64,000 nt of DNA. Source: Methylocaldum sp002005105 (lineage in GTDB: Bacteria > Pseudomonadota > Gammaproteobacteria > Methylococcales > Methylococcaceae). The position numbers and the translations under genes were made by a program. How positions within the stretch are numbered: position 1 is the first letter of the stretch; every line of letters begins with the position of its first letter. The stretch spans positions 2,108,001 through 2,172,000 of the forward strand of contig NZ_CP194902.1 in NCBI RefSeq assembly GCF_051027545.1, given 5' to 3'. The notes under the pieces were generated by a model. The model did no database searches. It saw only the letters and a list, made by a program, of their open reading frames with translations, and had not been told where the DNA came from. Of the stretch, positions 51,732 through 61,426 are shown in pieces.

Positions 51732-52730
51732 CTAATTGCCCCAAGGATGTTCGATAAGTTTCTTTTCCCAGTCCAGGGACGTCTTTACGATGAACGGCAG
51801 GTCGTCGTAGCGCGGTGTCCAGTCGAGCAATTCCCGGATCTTTCCGACCGCCGCCACCAACTGAGGCGGATCCCCGGGACGCCTTGGCATTTCCTCCACC
51901 GTGATCGGCTTTCCGTTTACTCGATTCACCGCGTTGATGACCTCTCGGACACTATAGCCGTGTCCGTAGCCGCAATTCAGCGTGGCCGAGTCGCCGCCGT
52001 TGCGCAAATAGGTCAAGGCTTGAATATGAGCGTCGGCGAGATCGCTGACGTGAATGTAATCCCGCACACCGGTGCCGTCCTCGGTCGGGTAGTCGGTACC
52101 GAAAACGCATAATTTTTCCCGCTTGCCGACGGCTACTTCCGCCGCGACCTTGATCAGCAAGGTCGCTTTGCGGGTCGATTGGCCGATCCTGCCTTCCGGA
52201 TCGGAACCGGCCACGTTGAAATACCGCAGGATGACATGTTTCAGGTCCGTTGCCGCCGAGAGGTCCCGAAGCATCCACTCGCTCATCAGCTTCGATGCGC
52301 CGTAGGGATTGATCGGTGCGGTCGGCGACGACTCGGATGCGTAGGGTTCGTTAGGAATGCCGTATACGGCGGCGGTCGAAGAGAAAATGAAATGTTTAAC
52401 GCCGGCATCGCGGGCACATTCCAGTAGATTGCGCGTCTTGCAGGTATTGTTGCCGTAATATTTCAGCGGATCGGATACGGACTCCGGAACGATGGTGTGG
52501 GCGGCGAAGTGAAGTACCGAATCGACCTCGTAGTCGCGCAAAATTCGCGATACCAAGTTCGTGTCGCCCGTATCGCCCTCGACGAAATCTCCATACAGCA
52601 CGGCTTCCTTGAAGCCGGTGGAGAGATTGTCGAGCACCACCAGGCGTTCCCCCATTTCACCCAATTGCTTGACCAAATGGCTGCCGATATAACCGGCACC
52701 GCCCGTGACTAAAACGCCTTTTCTTTCCAT
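51732..52730 (-). CDS. galE: UDP-glucose 4-epimerase GalE
   Basis: Interconverts UDP-glucose and UDP-galactose. The NAD motif GGAGYIG is at residues 10-16 (G10, G13, G16). The catalytic residues are S118, Y143 and K147 (NPYGASKLMSEW). The GYGHGYSVREVINAVNRV segment is diagnostic of GalE. 332 residues, with a gaggag ribosome-binding site. It probably supplies UDP-galactose for the exopolysaccharide or LPS genes nearby. Confidence 0.95.
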   Translation of the reverse strand: MERKGVLVTGGAGYIGSHLVKQLGEMGERLVVLDNLSTGFKEAVLYGDFVEGDTGDTNLVSRILRDYEVDSVLHFAAHTIVPESVSDPLKYYGNNTCKTRNLLECARDAGVKHFIFSSTAAVYGIPNEPYASESSPTAPINPYGASKLMSEWMLRDLSAATDLKHVILRYFNVAGSDPEGRIGQSTRKATLLIKVAAEVAVGKREKLCVFGTDYPTEDGTGVRDYIHVSDLADAHIQALTYLRNGGDSATLNCGYGHGYSVREVINAVNRVNGKPITVEEMPRRPGDPPQLVAAVGKIRELLDWTPRYDDLPFIVKTSLDWEKKLIEHPWGN

Positions 52731-52788
52731 ATCGTGCTCCTCGTTGGTGGATTGGTGGGGTTTGTGATCATGGTGAACGGCGCGCTTC

Positions 52789-54048
52789 TCAGGATCCGAT
52801 CGCTTGATGGAAGCCGTGAAAAGGTTCTACGTCCACGGTTTGGCCGGCTTCGATTCCCGCGTTTTCGACGGGAAGAACGATGAAGCAGTTGGCCGAACTC
52901 ATGGAGGTCATCTGTGAAGCGCTTTGACCGCCCAGGCCGGTCACGGTGAAGATGCCGTTCGGGTCGCGGCGATAAATGCCGCGCTGGAATTCCAGTCGCC
53001 CGGGCTGTTTATGAAGACGATTGGTGCAAACGGCCCGGAGCCGCAAGGGTTCGACGATCGATGCGCCCATCAGGCGCAGCAGTGCGGGGCGAGCCAGTTG
53101 TTGAAACGTCACCATCATAGATACCGGATTTCCCGGCAAACCGAAAAAAAAGCTCGAATTGATCCGGCCGAAAACGAAGGGCTTTCCGGGTTTGATGGCG
53201 ACTTTCCAGAAATCGATGTGGCCGATTTCTTTTACGACTTCAGTGATGAAATCGGCATCGCCCACCGAGGCGCCACCGGAGGTGATGACGGCATCGGCTT
53301 GGTTCGATGCTTCCAGCAGAACGCGTTGGATTTCTTCCTTGTTATCTCCCGTCACGCCCATATCGATCGTTTCGACCCCCAACCCGGCTAACAATGCATC
53401 CAGCACATAACGGTTGCTGTCATGAATTTCGCCGAATGCCAGCGGTTCGGTGATAGGGCGGAGCTCGTCGCCGGTGGAAAAAAAAGCGACGCGCGGTTTG
53501 CGGCGGACGGAAACCGAGGGACTGCCGATCGACGCCAATAGTCCCAATTCGGCGGGGCCGAGACGTTGTCCCTCGTCAAGAAGCCGGTCGCCGGATTTTA
53601 TTTCTTCCCCGCGAGACCGAATGCATTCGCCCGGCTTGGTTTTTTCGGTGACTCGAATTCGATCCCCGTCGCGGTGCGCGTGCTCCTGCATGATCACGGC
53701 ATCGGCGCCTTCCGGGAGCGCGGCGCCGGTGAAAATCCGCACGCACTCCCCGGCCGAGATCGGAGCCGAATGAGGCTGGCCTGCCCAAGCGGTACCGACG
53801 ACGCGAAGCACGGGTGTTTCCTGGATTTCATCGGCTCTTAACGCGTAGCCATCCATAGCCGAGCTGGAAAAAGGAGGAAGGTCGGTCGATGCGTAGACCG
53901 TTTCCGCCAAGATACGGCCGAGCGCCTGTTTCAAAGGGATCTGTTCGATTCCCGCCGCGGGCGATATGGCATTGAGCATCCGATTCAGCACTTCGTCCAA
54001 TGCCAAGGGTTGCGACTGTTTCTCGGAGCAGCAATCACACTCGCGCAT
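52789..54048 (-). CDS. moeA: Molybdopterin molybdenumtransferase MoeA
   Basis: Inserts molybdate into molybdopterin. Family motifs are FSSSAMDGYALRADE near the start, EGADAVIMQEHA, and the substrate site ITSGGASVGDADFI followed by GKPFVFGRI and FGLPGNPVS. The ATG at 54048 gives 419 residues beginning MRECDCC, with three Cys close together, and overlaps the mobB end by 14 bases. The upstream extension lies inside mobB. Confidence 0.93.
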   Translation of the reverse strand: MRECDCCSEKQSQPLALDEVLNRMLNAISPAAGIEQIPLKQALGRILAETVYASTDLPPFSSSAMDGYALRADEIQETPVLRVVGTAWAGQPHSAPISAGECVRIFTGAALPEGADAVIMQEHAHRDGDRIRVTEKTKPGECIRSRGEEIKSGDRLLDEGQRLGPAELGLLASIGSPSVSVRRKPRVAFFSTGDELRPITEPLAFGEIHDSNRYVLDALLAGLGVETIDMGVTGDNKEEIQRVLLEASNQADAVITSGGASVGDADFITEVVKEIGHIDFWKVAIKPGKPFVFGRINSSFFFGLPGNPVSMMVTFQQLARPALLRLMGASIVEPLRLRAVCTNRLHKQPGRLEFQRGIYRRDPNGIFTVTGLGGQSASQMTSMSSANCFIVLPVENAGIEAGQTVDVEPFHGFHQAIGS

Positions 54049-54574
54049 GGGCAAGAAATTCCTGGTAAATGAAACGGGTAATTTGTTCCGGATCGTTGAT
54101 ATCGAGTCTCGGTATGTTGGGCTCAACCGCCGGTTCGGCGTCCGTTGCGATCGCGATGATGGTGTCGTCGGCGGGAAACAAAAGAGGTTTGCCGAGAGCA
54201 GGACGGTGCAACTCGATTTTCGGGAAGCGTTCTCGCTTGAATCCTTCCACCAAGATCAGGTCCAGGCCGGTCTGGTCGAAATAGGCCAGTTCCTCGGCTA
54301 GCGTCGGTTCTCGGATTACCCGGTGTTCCGTGATGATGGCGCGGCGGTGCGACGAACTCAGCATGACCGGGTTTGCTCCGGCCCTCCGCAACTCGTAGCT
54401 GTCTTTGCCGGGATAATCTATTTCGAAGCTGTGATGACTGTGCTTGATAAGTCCGACGCTAAGCTCGTTCAATCGGAGCAGCGGGATGATCTTCTTTAAA
54501 AGCGTGGTCTTGCCGGTGCCGCTGAAAGCTGCAAAGCCTAGTATCGGCACCTGCGCATTGCGGAAATTCAGCAT
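54035..54574 (-). CDS. mobB: Molybdopterin-guanine dinucleotide protein MobB
   Basis: GTP-binding helper for bis-MGD cofactor formation. The P-loop is at residues 13-24 (GFAAFSGTGKTT). LILVEGFKRERFPKIELHR is the family pattern further on. 179 residues. The overlap with moeA shows that the pair is co-translated; mobA is not in the window. Molybdenum enzymes such as formate dehydrogenase are common in methylotrophs, but none is seen here. Confidence 0.93.
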   Translation of the reverse strand: MLNFRNAQVPILGFAAFSGTGKTTLLKKIIPLLRLNELSVGLIKHSHHSFEIDYPGKDSYELRRAGANPVMLSSSHRRAIITEHRVIREPTLAEELAYFDQTGLDLILVEGFKRERFPKIELHRPALGKPLLFPADDTIIAIATDAEPAVEPNIPRLDINDPEQITRFIYQEFLAHARV

Positions 54575-54715
54575 TCAGATGGAGCGATAGACGGATCGCA
54601 AATGAGATGAGAGGCAAGTCGACGATTTTGCCGGGCGCCAGTGCACAGACTCTCACATTCCAATGGGTGTCCGCTTCGGAAATGCGATTCAGGGTCTGTT
54701 TTCCTCATCGCCCGG

Positions 54716-55726
54716 CTAGGACACACGATAGTAATCTTTGTACCACCCGACAAAATTGGAAATCCCGGTTTCTATGGGCGTTGCCGGCCGATAGTCTACA
54801 TCACGGATAAGATCGTCCACATCCGCGTAGGTGTCGGGTACATCGCCGCTTTGCATGGGAAGAAGGTTTTTTTCGGCTTTCTTGCCGAGGCAATCCTCCA
54901 GAACTTCGATAAAACGCATGAGTTCGACCGGCTGGTGATTGCCGATATTATAAAGGCGGTACGGCGCCTTGCTGGTGCCGGGATCGGGGTGGTCGCCGTT
55001 CCAATTCGGGTTGGGCGCCGCGATGTTGTCAAGAACTCTGACTACGCCTTCCACAATATCGTCGATATAGGTGAAGTCGCGGCGGTGATGTCCGAAATTG
55101 AAGACGTCTATCGGCTTACCGGCCAGGATGTTCCGGGTGAACATGAACAAAGCCATGTCCGGGCGGCCCCAAGGGCCGTACACGGTGAAAAAGCGCAGGC
55201 CGGTGGTAGGCAAGCCATAGAGGTGGCTGTAAGTGTGCGCCATCAGTTCGTTGGCTTTCTTCGTGGCCGCGTACAGGCTCACCGGGTGGTCGACGTTGTG
55301 GTGGACCGAAAACGGCATGGCGGTATTGGCACCGTAAACGGAGCTGGACGAGGCATAGACTAGGTGCTCGATCTCGTGATGCCGGCACGCCTCCAACATA
55401 TTGCAGAAACCCACCAGATTCGCATCGATGTATGCATGAGGATGCGTCAGCGAATATCTCACCCCGGCTTGAGCGGCAAGATTCACCACGCGCTGCGGCC
55501 GGTGATCCGCAAACGCCTGATTCAGACGCTCGCGGTCTTCCAGGGCGATGCGGATTTCCGTGAAGCCGGGGTGACTTTTGAGCCGGGCGAGCCGCGCTTC
55601 CTTGAGACCGACATCGTAGTAATCGTTGACGTTATCAATGCCGATAACCTCGTCCCCGCGTGCCAATAGCACCTGCGCCAGCGCCGCGCCGATAAATCCC
55701 GCCGTTCCTGTGACCAATACTTTCAT
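54716..55726 (-). CDS. NAD-dependent UDP-glucuronate 4-epimerase (CapI-like)
   Basis: Short-chain sugar epimerase of 336 residues. The NAD motif TGTAGFIG has G7, G10 and G13. The catalytic Y152 and K156 lie in SLYAATKKANE. The segments GIDNVNDYYDVGLKEARL and TVYGPWGRPDMALF are typical of CapI/LspL enzymes that make UDP-galacturonate. It follows the TviB-like dehydrogenase by 18 bases, so the two probably make an acidic sugar for the exopolysaccharide. The exact substrate cannot be fixed from sequence alone. Confidence 0.9.
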   Translation of the reverse strand: MKVLVTGTAGFIGAALAQVLLARGDEVIGIDNVNDYYDVGLKEARLARLKSHPGFTEIRIALEDRERLNQAFADHRPQRVVNLAAQAGVRYSLTHPHAYIDANLVGFCNMLEACRHHEIEHLVYASSSSVYGANTAMPFSVHHNVDHPVSLYAATKKANELMAHTYSHLYGLPTTGLRFFTVYGPWGRPDMALFMFTRNILAGKPIDVFNFGHHRRDFTYIDDIVEGVVRVLDNIAAPNPNWNGDHPDPGTSKAPYRLYNIGNHQPVELMRFIEVLEDCLGKKAEKNLLPMQSGDVPDTYADVDDLIRDVDYRPATPIETGISNFVGWYKDYYRVS

Positions 55727-55744
55727 TGGCGATGTCCCTGTGAA

Positions 55745-57022
55745 TTATAAGTAATCATCTACGATGTCGTGGGGCAGTGCGTACTTGACATCGAACAAGA
55801 CGCCGTCGGGTTTTGCCAACGCCCGAATGGCTTGGACGCCCATGGCTTTGAATTCCCGGTGGGCGACGGCAATCACGACGGCATCGTACTTTCCGGCCGG
55901 AAGCTCCCTGACGAGATCGATGCCGTATTCTTCCTTGACTTCCTCGGGATTCGCCCACGTATCGTAAACATCGACCCGAGCATTGTAGCTCTCAAGTTCT
56001 TTGATGATGTCCGTTACCCGTGTGTTCCGAATGTCGGGGCAATTTTCCTTGAAGGTCAATCCCATGATGAGAATGTTTGATTGACAGACTTGAAGGCGCC
56101 TCCGAGTCATTAGTTTGACCAATCGACTGGCGACATACTCGCCCATGCCGTCGTTGATGCGGCGACCGGCCAGGATGATTTCGGGGTGATGCCCGATTTC
56201 TTGGGCTTTATGGGTCAGGTAATACGGGTCGACACCGATACAGTGCCCGCCGACCAGACCTGGACGGAAGGGAAGAAAGTTCCACTTGCTTCCGGCGGCC
56301 TCGAGAACCTCTAACGTGTTCAAGCCCAACTTGTTGAACAAGATCGCCAACTCGTTGATGAGCGCGATGTTCACGTCTCTCTGCGTGTTCTCGATGACTT
56401 TCGCCGCCTCGGCGACTTTGATGCTGCTGGCTTTGTGAGTGCCGGCCGTGATGATTTTTCGGTAAAGCTCGTCGACGAAGTCGGCGACTTCCGAGGTCGA
56501 GCCCGACGTGACTTTCTTGATGGTGGTCACGCGGTGTTCCTTATCGCCGGGATTGATGCGTTCGGGGCTGTAACCGCAGTAGAAATCCCGGTTGAAGCTC
56601 AATCCCGATCGAGCCTCCAGGATCGGTACGCAGACTTCTTCGGTTGCTCCCGGATAAACCGTGGATTCGTAAATGACAATATCGCCTTTCGAGAGAAGCT
56701 TGCCGACCGTGTCGCTGGCTTTTTCCAGGGGAGTCAGATCCGGACGTTTGTGTTCGTCAATGGGGGTCGGGACGGTAACGATATAGACGTTGCAGCTCAA
56801 GAGATCGGCGGGATTGGCCGTATAGCTCAGTCGTTTTACGCTGGCGAGTTCTTCGGCGTCGACTTCGAGCGATCGGTCGAGTCCGTCTTTCAATTCCGCA
56901 ATGCGCTGGGCGTTGATATCCAGGCCTACGGTATCGAAGTGCTTGCCGAATTCCACAGCGAGCGGAAGTCCTACATAGCCCAGTCCGATTATGCCGATCT
57001 TCGTTTCAGCGAGCGAGCGCAT
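55745..57022 (-). CDS. tviB: UDP-N-acetylglucosamine C6-dehydrogenase TviB/WbpA
   Basis: Oxidises C6 of a UDP-sugar twice to give a uronic acid. The NAD motif is IGIIGLGYVGLPLAVEFG; the catalytic Cys lies in LVGGHCIGVDPYYLTHKAQ. FYCGYSPERINPGDKEHR is diagnostic of the TviB/WbpA branch. The ATG at 57022 has a tggagg ribosome-binding site at four bases, whereas the ATGs at 57049 and 57025 do not fit it. That gives 425 residues starting MRSLAETKIG. A TATAAT -10 box lies 50 bases upstream. Together with the epimerase it feeds the exopolysaccharide pathway. Confidence 0.92.
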   Translation of the reverse strand: MRSLAETKIGIIGLGYVGLPLAVEFGKHFDTVGLDINAQRIAELKDGLDRSLEVDAEELASVKRLSYTANPADLLSCNVYIVTVPTPIDEHKRPDLTPLEKASDTVGKLLSKGDIVIYESTVYPGATEEVCVPILEARSGLSFNRDFYCGYSPERINPGDKEHRVTTIKKVTSGSTSEVADFVDELYRKIITAGTHKASSIKVAEAAKVIENTQRDVNIALINELAILFNKLGLNTLEVLEAAGSKWNFLPFRPGLVGGHCIGVDPYYLTHKAQEIGHHPEIILAGRRINDGMGEYVASRLVKLMTRRRLQVCQSNILIMGLTFKENCPDIRNTRVTDIIKELESYNARVDVYDTWANPEEVKEEYGIDLVRELPAGKYDAVVIAVAHREFKAMGVQAIRALAKPDGVLFDVKYALPHDIVDDYL

Positions 57023-57846
57023 CATGCCTCCAAATGAGTGAGAAATCATGGAAATTCAGCGAAAGCTTAGATTATATTTTGGGAGTCTTGTGACGACTAA
57101 GCCTTGACAACGCGCATTCAGTCCCATGGTCGGCCGGTATCGGATTTAAAGCGAGACGATTTCATGAAAGACGGAACTGTTTGCGACGCCGATAACGCAA
57201 TGTCGCCTTCAATTCTAAAGGACGGTCATCGAAGCGGGAAGTTTTTCGAGTCGTTCGATAAGCGCCCTGCATTGTGGGGATGCAGATGAAATTGGGAAAT
57301 GACTGGCGACGTTGACGTATTGTTCTTGTTCGGCCGTTTGCGGTAAGCATCGTTTCCGAGCGGTAGCCTTAAAAGGCCGGCATGCATCGTAAGCTCGAAT
57401 TCCTGAATGAAAAATCCAAAATCAGGTGCGCTTTTAGTACGAAGCGAATGTGTTAAAGTTGTGGCCCGATTACGACCGCAAGCCGAATATCTATCGGCTT
57501 GTCGACTTGGGGTTTGGAAGATCGCGGAGACAAATGCACTTTAAGGTCTCCGCCGAGCGTAGCCCGGACTAGTCTCGAGTGCATTCGTCTTTGGGGTGAG
57601 TGTTGAGGCATAAGAGAAATCCGTGCGCTAGGGGGCGAGCATAAATAAGAACAGTTCACTCGATATTCATCGAGTAAGCCAGCACTGATTTGCCGCGCAA
57701 TCGCAGTCTTGAACATTGCTTGAGTATGACCTCGATACAATTTTTCTTCGAAATTGATCGGCCGATTCTCATCCCGTAGCTCTGTCGGAATAAGGCAGCT
57801 TCGTACGCTCTGGCAGCAACTATCTGATTAGGAATCGGCAAGATTT
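57023..57846. other. Divergent control region of the exopolysaccharide genes
   Basis: More than 800 bases between tviB and the sugar-transferase gene with no supportable coding sequence. Short frames on both strands lack ribosome-binding sites and protein-like composition. It contains a TATAAT on the minus strand (57071-57076) and a 7-bp-stem hairpin at 57480-57500 (aagccga / tcggctt). The region is long enough to hold promoters for both directions and possibly a small RNA, but I can point to nothing specific. Confidence 0.5.
57071..57076 (-). promoter_or_regulatory. Perfect -10 hexamer upstream of tviB
   Basis: Read on the minus strand this is TATAAT, about 50 bases before the tviB ATG. The -35 region is poor at 17-base spacing, so an activator may be needed, or the match is chance. 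Confidence 0.3.
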
Positions 57847-59241
57847 ATGATCCGCGTTTTTCGCCATTATATTTCAAGCATTTATGTCGTTATTTTCCTG
57901 CTGGACTGCGGTATTTTCTTTTCGGCCTTTTATATGGGGTCGGTTCTACGATTTTTTCCGGATTTCCAAAGCAGCCTTTCGGCGATCGAACTGACCAATC
58001 CGTCCGCGCTGTTCTGCACGTTCATGCTGGCAAGCACTACCGGCATGGGGCTTTATCAACGAGCACAGCACGGAGGCGATGCGGGTTTGCTGCTTCGCGT
58101 ATTGGCCAGTTTTGTGCTCGGTACGGTTCTGATGGGTTTGGTCTTTTATGCCATTCCGACGATTTTCGTGGGGCGAGGCGTATTCGGCTATGCATTGCTA
58201 TCGGCCCTGGTTTTAACGCTGTTCTCGCGTTTCCTGTTTCTAAAGTTCGTGGACCGGCAGGAGCTTAGGCGCCGGGTGTTGGTTTTAGGGGCCGGTTACA
58301 ACGCGAACATGATTCAAGAGTTCGAAAACAAAGCGTCCAATCCGAGCTTTCGTGTTATCGGCTTTGTGCAAATGGGTGGAGATGTCAGTCGGATAGAACC
58401 TCACCGCCTATGTGCGTTGGAAATGCCTCTCAACGAATTCGCCATCGCGCACGATATCGATGAGATCGTTGTCGCGCCGGATGATCGCCGGGGAGGGCTT
58501 GCCGTAGACGAGATTTTGGACTGCAAGATGAATGGTCTGGAAGTGGTGGATCTTTTGCACTTCTTCGAGCGCGAGGCGGGGCTGATTCGAGTCGACTGTC
58601 TGCATCCCAGTTGGCTGGTTTTTTCCGACGGGTTCCGGTACAGCGGCTTTCAGCAGCTTTCCAAGCGCGCATTCGATGTATTGGCAAGCCTTGCTTTACT
58701 CGCGGTAAGCTGGCCCATCATGTTGCTGACCGCTTTGGCGATTGTGCTCGAGAGCGGTTGGCGTGCGCCGGTGTTTTACCACCAGGTGCGCGTTGGGAAA
58801 AATTGGCGGTTGTTCAAGGTGATAAAGTTCAGGAGCATGCGCACCGATGCCGAAAAAGACGGCAAAGCGCGCTGGGCAACACGGAACGACGATCGTGTCA
58901 CCCGGGTGGGGCGATTTATCCGAAAGACTCGCATTGATGAATTGCCGCAGCTGTTCAACGTCCTGAAAGGTGAAATGAGTTTCGTCGGACCTCGTCCGGA
59001 GCGGCCTGAATTCGTAGAAAAGTTCGCAGAAACCATTCCTTATTATTCGGAACGCCATCGGGTGAAGCCGGGCATTACCGGCTGGGCGCAACTGTGTTAT
59101 CCGTATGGGTCGAATTATCAGGATGCCATCGAGAAGCTGCAGTACGACTTGTATTACGTCAAGAATTACAGTCTCTTTCTCGACTTTCTTATTATGTTGC
59201 AGACGATCGAAGTGGTTGTTTGGGGTAAGGGCGCTCGCTGA
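57847..59241 (+). CDS. Exopolysaccharide polyprenyl glycosylphosphotransferase
   Basis: Starts exopolysaccharide repeat assembly by moving a sugar-phosphate to undecaprenyl phosphate. Residues 1-130 contain four or five membrane helices, the middle is a CoA-binding-like domain (RRVLVLGAGYNANMIQEF), and the last 200 residues are the bacterial sugar-transferase domain (KRAFDVLASLALLAVSWPIM, FKVIKFRSMRTDAEKDG, RKTRIDELPQLFNVLKGEMS, GPRPERPEFV). This three-part build with 464 residues matches the sugar transferases found next to PrsK/PrsR in PEP-CTERM/exosortase systems. Confidence 0.92.
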   Translation: MIRVFRHYISSIYVVIFLLDCGIFFSAFYMGSVLRFFPDFQSSLSAIELTNPSALFCTFMLASTTGMGLYQRAQHGGDAGLLLRVLASFVLGTVLMGLVFYAIPTIFVGRGVFGYALLSALVLTLFSRFLFLKFVDRQELRRRVLVLGAGYNANMIQEFENKASNPSFRVIGFVQMGGDVSRIEPHRLCALEMPLNEFAIAHDIDEIVVAPDDRRGGLAVDEILDCKMNGLEVVDLLHFFEREAGLIRVDCLHPSWLVFSDGFRYSGFQQLSKRAFDVLASLALLAVSWPIMLLTALAIVLESGWRAPVFYHQVRVGKNWRLFKVIKFRSMRTDAEKDGKARWATRNDDRVTRVGRFIRKTRIDELPQLFNVLKGEMSFVGPRPERPEFVEKFAETIPYYSERHRVKPGITGWAQLCYPYGSNYQDAIEKLQYDLYYVKNYSLFLDFLIMLQTIEVVVWGKGAR

Positions 59242-59320
59242 ATGCCCGCTTAGAAAAGTTGGTTCCGGATATTCTGACTACGCTTATTCGCGGAACATTC
59301 TTATTTAACGCAGAGGACGC

Positions 59321-61426
59321 ATGACTGTCGGCGCCGCCAGCTATCTGGCAGGTTTCTTCGCTTATCTTTTTTTAAGCGCGTTATTGCTCGTCAGCTGGCG
59401 CGGCAATGTTACCGGACGTTGGCTGGTCCTGGCATCATTCGTGACCACGGCCTGGTCCGGCGTTCTGGCGATACAGGAAATCTTTCACTTTTTCCCCGCG
59501 GCAGTCGTTTGGTCGGTCGAAATCGTCCGCACCTATGTCTGGCTGCTCTTCCTCAGCAAGCTGTTCAACCCGCTTAAAGATGCCGGCGCCGACTCGAATT
59601 CGACAACGTCGAGAATCATCAATCGGGGCGTTCATCTGGCGGTAGGGTTCCAGGTGGTTTATGTCTGGATTTCTCCGGGGTTGGAACGATATTATCCGGA
59701 CGTTTTTCAGCCTGCGTTTCAGCTCTGCGGCCACGTCGGCTTGGCCTTGATCGGTCTGGTATTGGTCGAACAATATTTTCGCAATATCCGGACCGATCTT
59801 CGGTGGCGGATCAAATTCCTCTGTTTCGCGTTGGGAGGAATGTTCGCCTACGACTTTTATCTTTACTCGGACGCCTTGTTGTTCCAGCGCATCAATCCAG
59901 ATCTATGGCTGGCGCGCGGCGCTGTCTCAGCCCTGTTGCCTCCCCTCTTCATCGTTTCTGCCGCCCGTAACCCGCAGTGGTCGGTGGATGTGTTCGTTTC
60001 CCGTCAGGTCGTCTTTCATTCCGCGACTCTGCTCGGGGCCGGCATTTATTTGTTGCTCATGGCGACTGCCGGATATTACATCAAGATTTACGGCGGGGAA
60101 TGGGGAACCGTCGCGCAAATCGTTTTCCTGGTCGGGGCGTTCTTGTTGCTCGCATTGCTGCTTTTTTCGGGGCAGATGCGGGCCCGCACGAGAGTTTTTC
60201 TAAGCAAGAATTTCTTTAACTATGCCTACGATTACCGGGAGGAGTGGCTTCGAATCATTACGATGCTCTCGGATACCGGCTCCGGGTTAGCGCTCGAAGA
60301 ACGCATAATCGTGGCTTTGGGGCAAGCCGTGGAGAGTCCTAGCGGTGTGCTTTGGGTCCGGGAATCGAACGGGCATTTAGTCTGGCGGGCGAGCTTCGGA
60401 GAACCGGAGCTCGATGTCCCTCTGGTCGATGGGGGCGATGCGGTAATTCGCTACATGGAAGATAAGGAGTGGATCGTCAATTTGCCCGAGATGGTGACGA
60501 TGCCGGAGGCTTATGACGGACTCAACCGGCCTATATGGCTCGAACCCGCTTCCGACGCATGGTTGCTGGTGCCGTTATTTCAGCAGAAACGGTGTATGTC
60601 GGGACTGTTGCTGCTGACTCGTCCTCGTACTCCGATACACTGGAATTGGGAAGTCATAGACCTATTGAAGACCTCCAGTCGGTTGGCTGCAAGCTATCTG
60701 GCGCTCGAGGATGCCGGCCGGGCTCTGGCCGAAGCTCGACAGTTCGAAGGTTTCAACCGGCTTTCCGCTTTTATCATCCATGATTTGAAAAACCTTATCG
60801 CGCAACTAAGCTTGGTGGTGCGCAATGCGGAGCGACATCACAACAATCCCGAATTTATGCGAGATGCCATCAAAACGGTGGATCATGCGGTCGGGAAAAT
60901 GAGCCGGCTGATGTCCCAATTGAAAAACTCCGGCTCAGCGCAGTCGGAAAAGGTGATTGACCTCGGGGCGCTTGTTCGTGAGGTGCTGGAGTCGCGGAAG
61001 GCTCAGGCGCCAATTCCCACGTGTGATATGTTTAGGCAGTCGATCCTGGTTAGAGCCAATCGCGACCGCCTGGCGTCTTCTTTCGAGCATATTATCCAGA
61101 ACGCTCAGGATGCCGCCGGCAAGAACGGTCGGGTGCATATTCGAATGAAGATGAGTAAGAGCGGCCATGCTGCCGTTGAAATCGAGGACAATGGACGAGG
61201 CATGGACGAAGAGTTTATCCGTACTCGCCTGTTCAAGCCTTTCGAAACCACGAAGGGAGTGACCGGAATGGGCATCGGTGCGTACGAGAGCCGCGAATAT
61301 ATACGTTCTTTGGGTGGGGAACTCAGCGTGACAAGCGAACCGGGCAAGCGCACGCTGTTCAGCTTCTCGATTCCCGTCGTTTCCAATTCCGACGAGCTTG
61401 CCTTAAACGAGGTGAATTCCGCTTGA
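59321..61426 (+). CDS. prsK: PEP-CTERM system sensor histidine kinase PrsK
   Basis: Membrane histidine kinase of 701 residues. The first 300 residues are strongly hydrophobic with about eight helices. A GAF-like domain (residues 330-470) comes next, then the kinase core: H487 in FIIHDLKNLIAQL, N box HIIQNAQDAAG, and G boxes EDNGRGMDE and TGMGIGAYESREYI. This is the layout of PrsK, which pairs with the activator PrsR. The start has a gagga ribosome-binding site. It overlaps prsR by four bases. Confidence 0.9.
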   Translation: MTVGAASYLAGFFAYLFLSALLLVSWRGNVTGRWLVLASFVTTAWSGVLAIQEIFHFFPAAVVWSVEIVRTYVWLLFLSKLFNPLKDAGADSNSTTSRIINRGVHLAVGFQVVYVWISPGLERYYPDVFQPAFQLCGHVGLALIGLVLVEQYFRNIRTDLRWRIKFLCFALGGMFAYDFYLYSDALLFQRINPDLWLARGAVSALLPPLFIVSAARNPQWSVDVFVSRQVVFHSATLLGAGIYLLLMATAGYYIKIYGGEWGTVAQIVFLVGAFLLLALLLFSGQMRARTRVFLSKNFFNYAYDYREEWLRIITMLSDTGSGLALEERIIVALGQAVESPSGVLWVRESNGHLVWRASFGEPELDVPLVDGGDAVIRYMEDKEWIVNLPEMVTMPEAYDGLNRPIWLEPASDAWLLVPLFQQKRCMSGLLLLTRPRTPIHWNWEVIDLLKTSSRLAASYLALEDAGRALAEARQFEGFNRLSAFIIHDLKNLIAQLSLVVRNAERHHNNPEFMRDAIKTVDHAVGKMSRLMSQLKNSGSAQSEKVIDLGALVREVLESRKAQAPIPTCDMFRQSILVRANRDRLASSFEHIIQNAQDAAGKNGRVHIRMKMSKSGHAAVEIEDNGRGMDEEFIRTRLFKPFETTKGVTGMGIGAYESREYIRSLGGELSVTSEPGKRTLFSFSIPVVSNSDELALNEVNSA

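Noticed and set aside
57104..57740. Several short frames in the tviB/sugar-transferase gap
   Set aside because: No ribosome-binding sites, no recognisable motifs, and they overlap each other on both strands.
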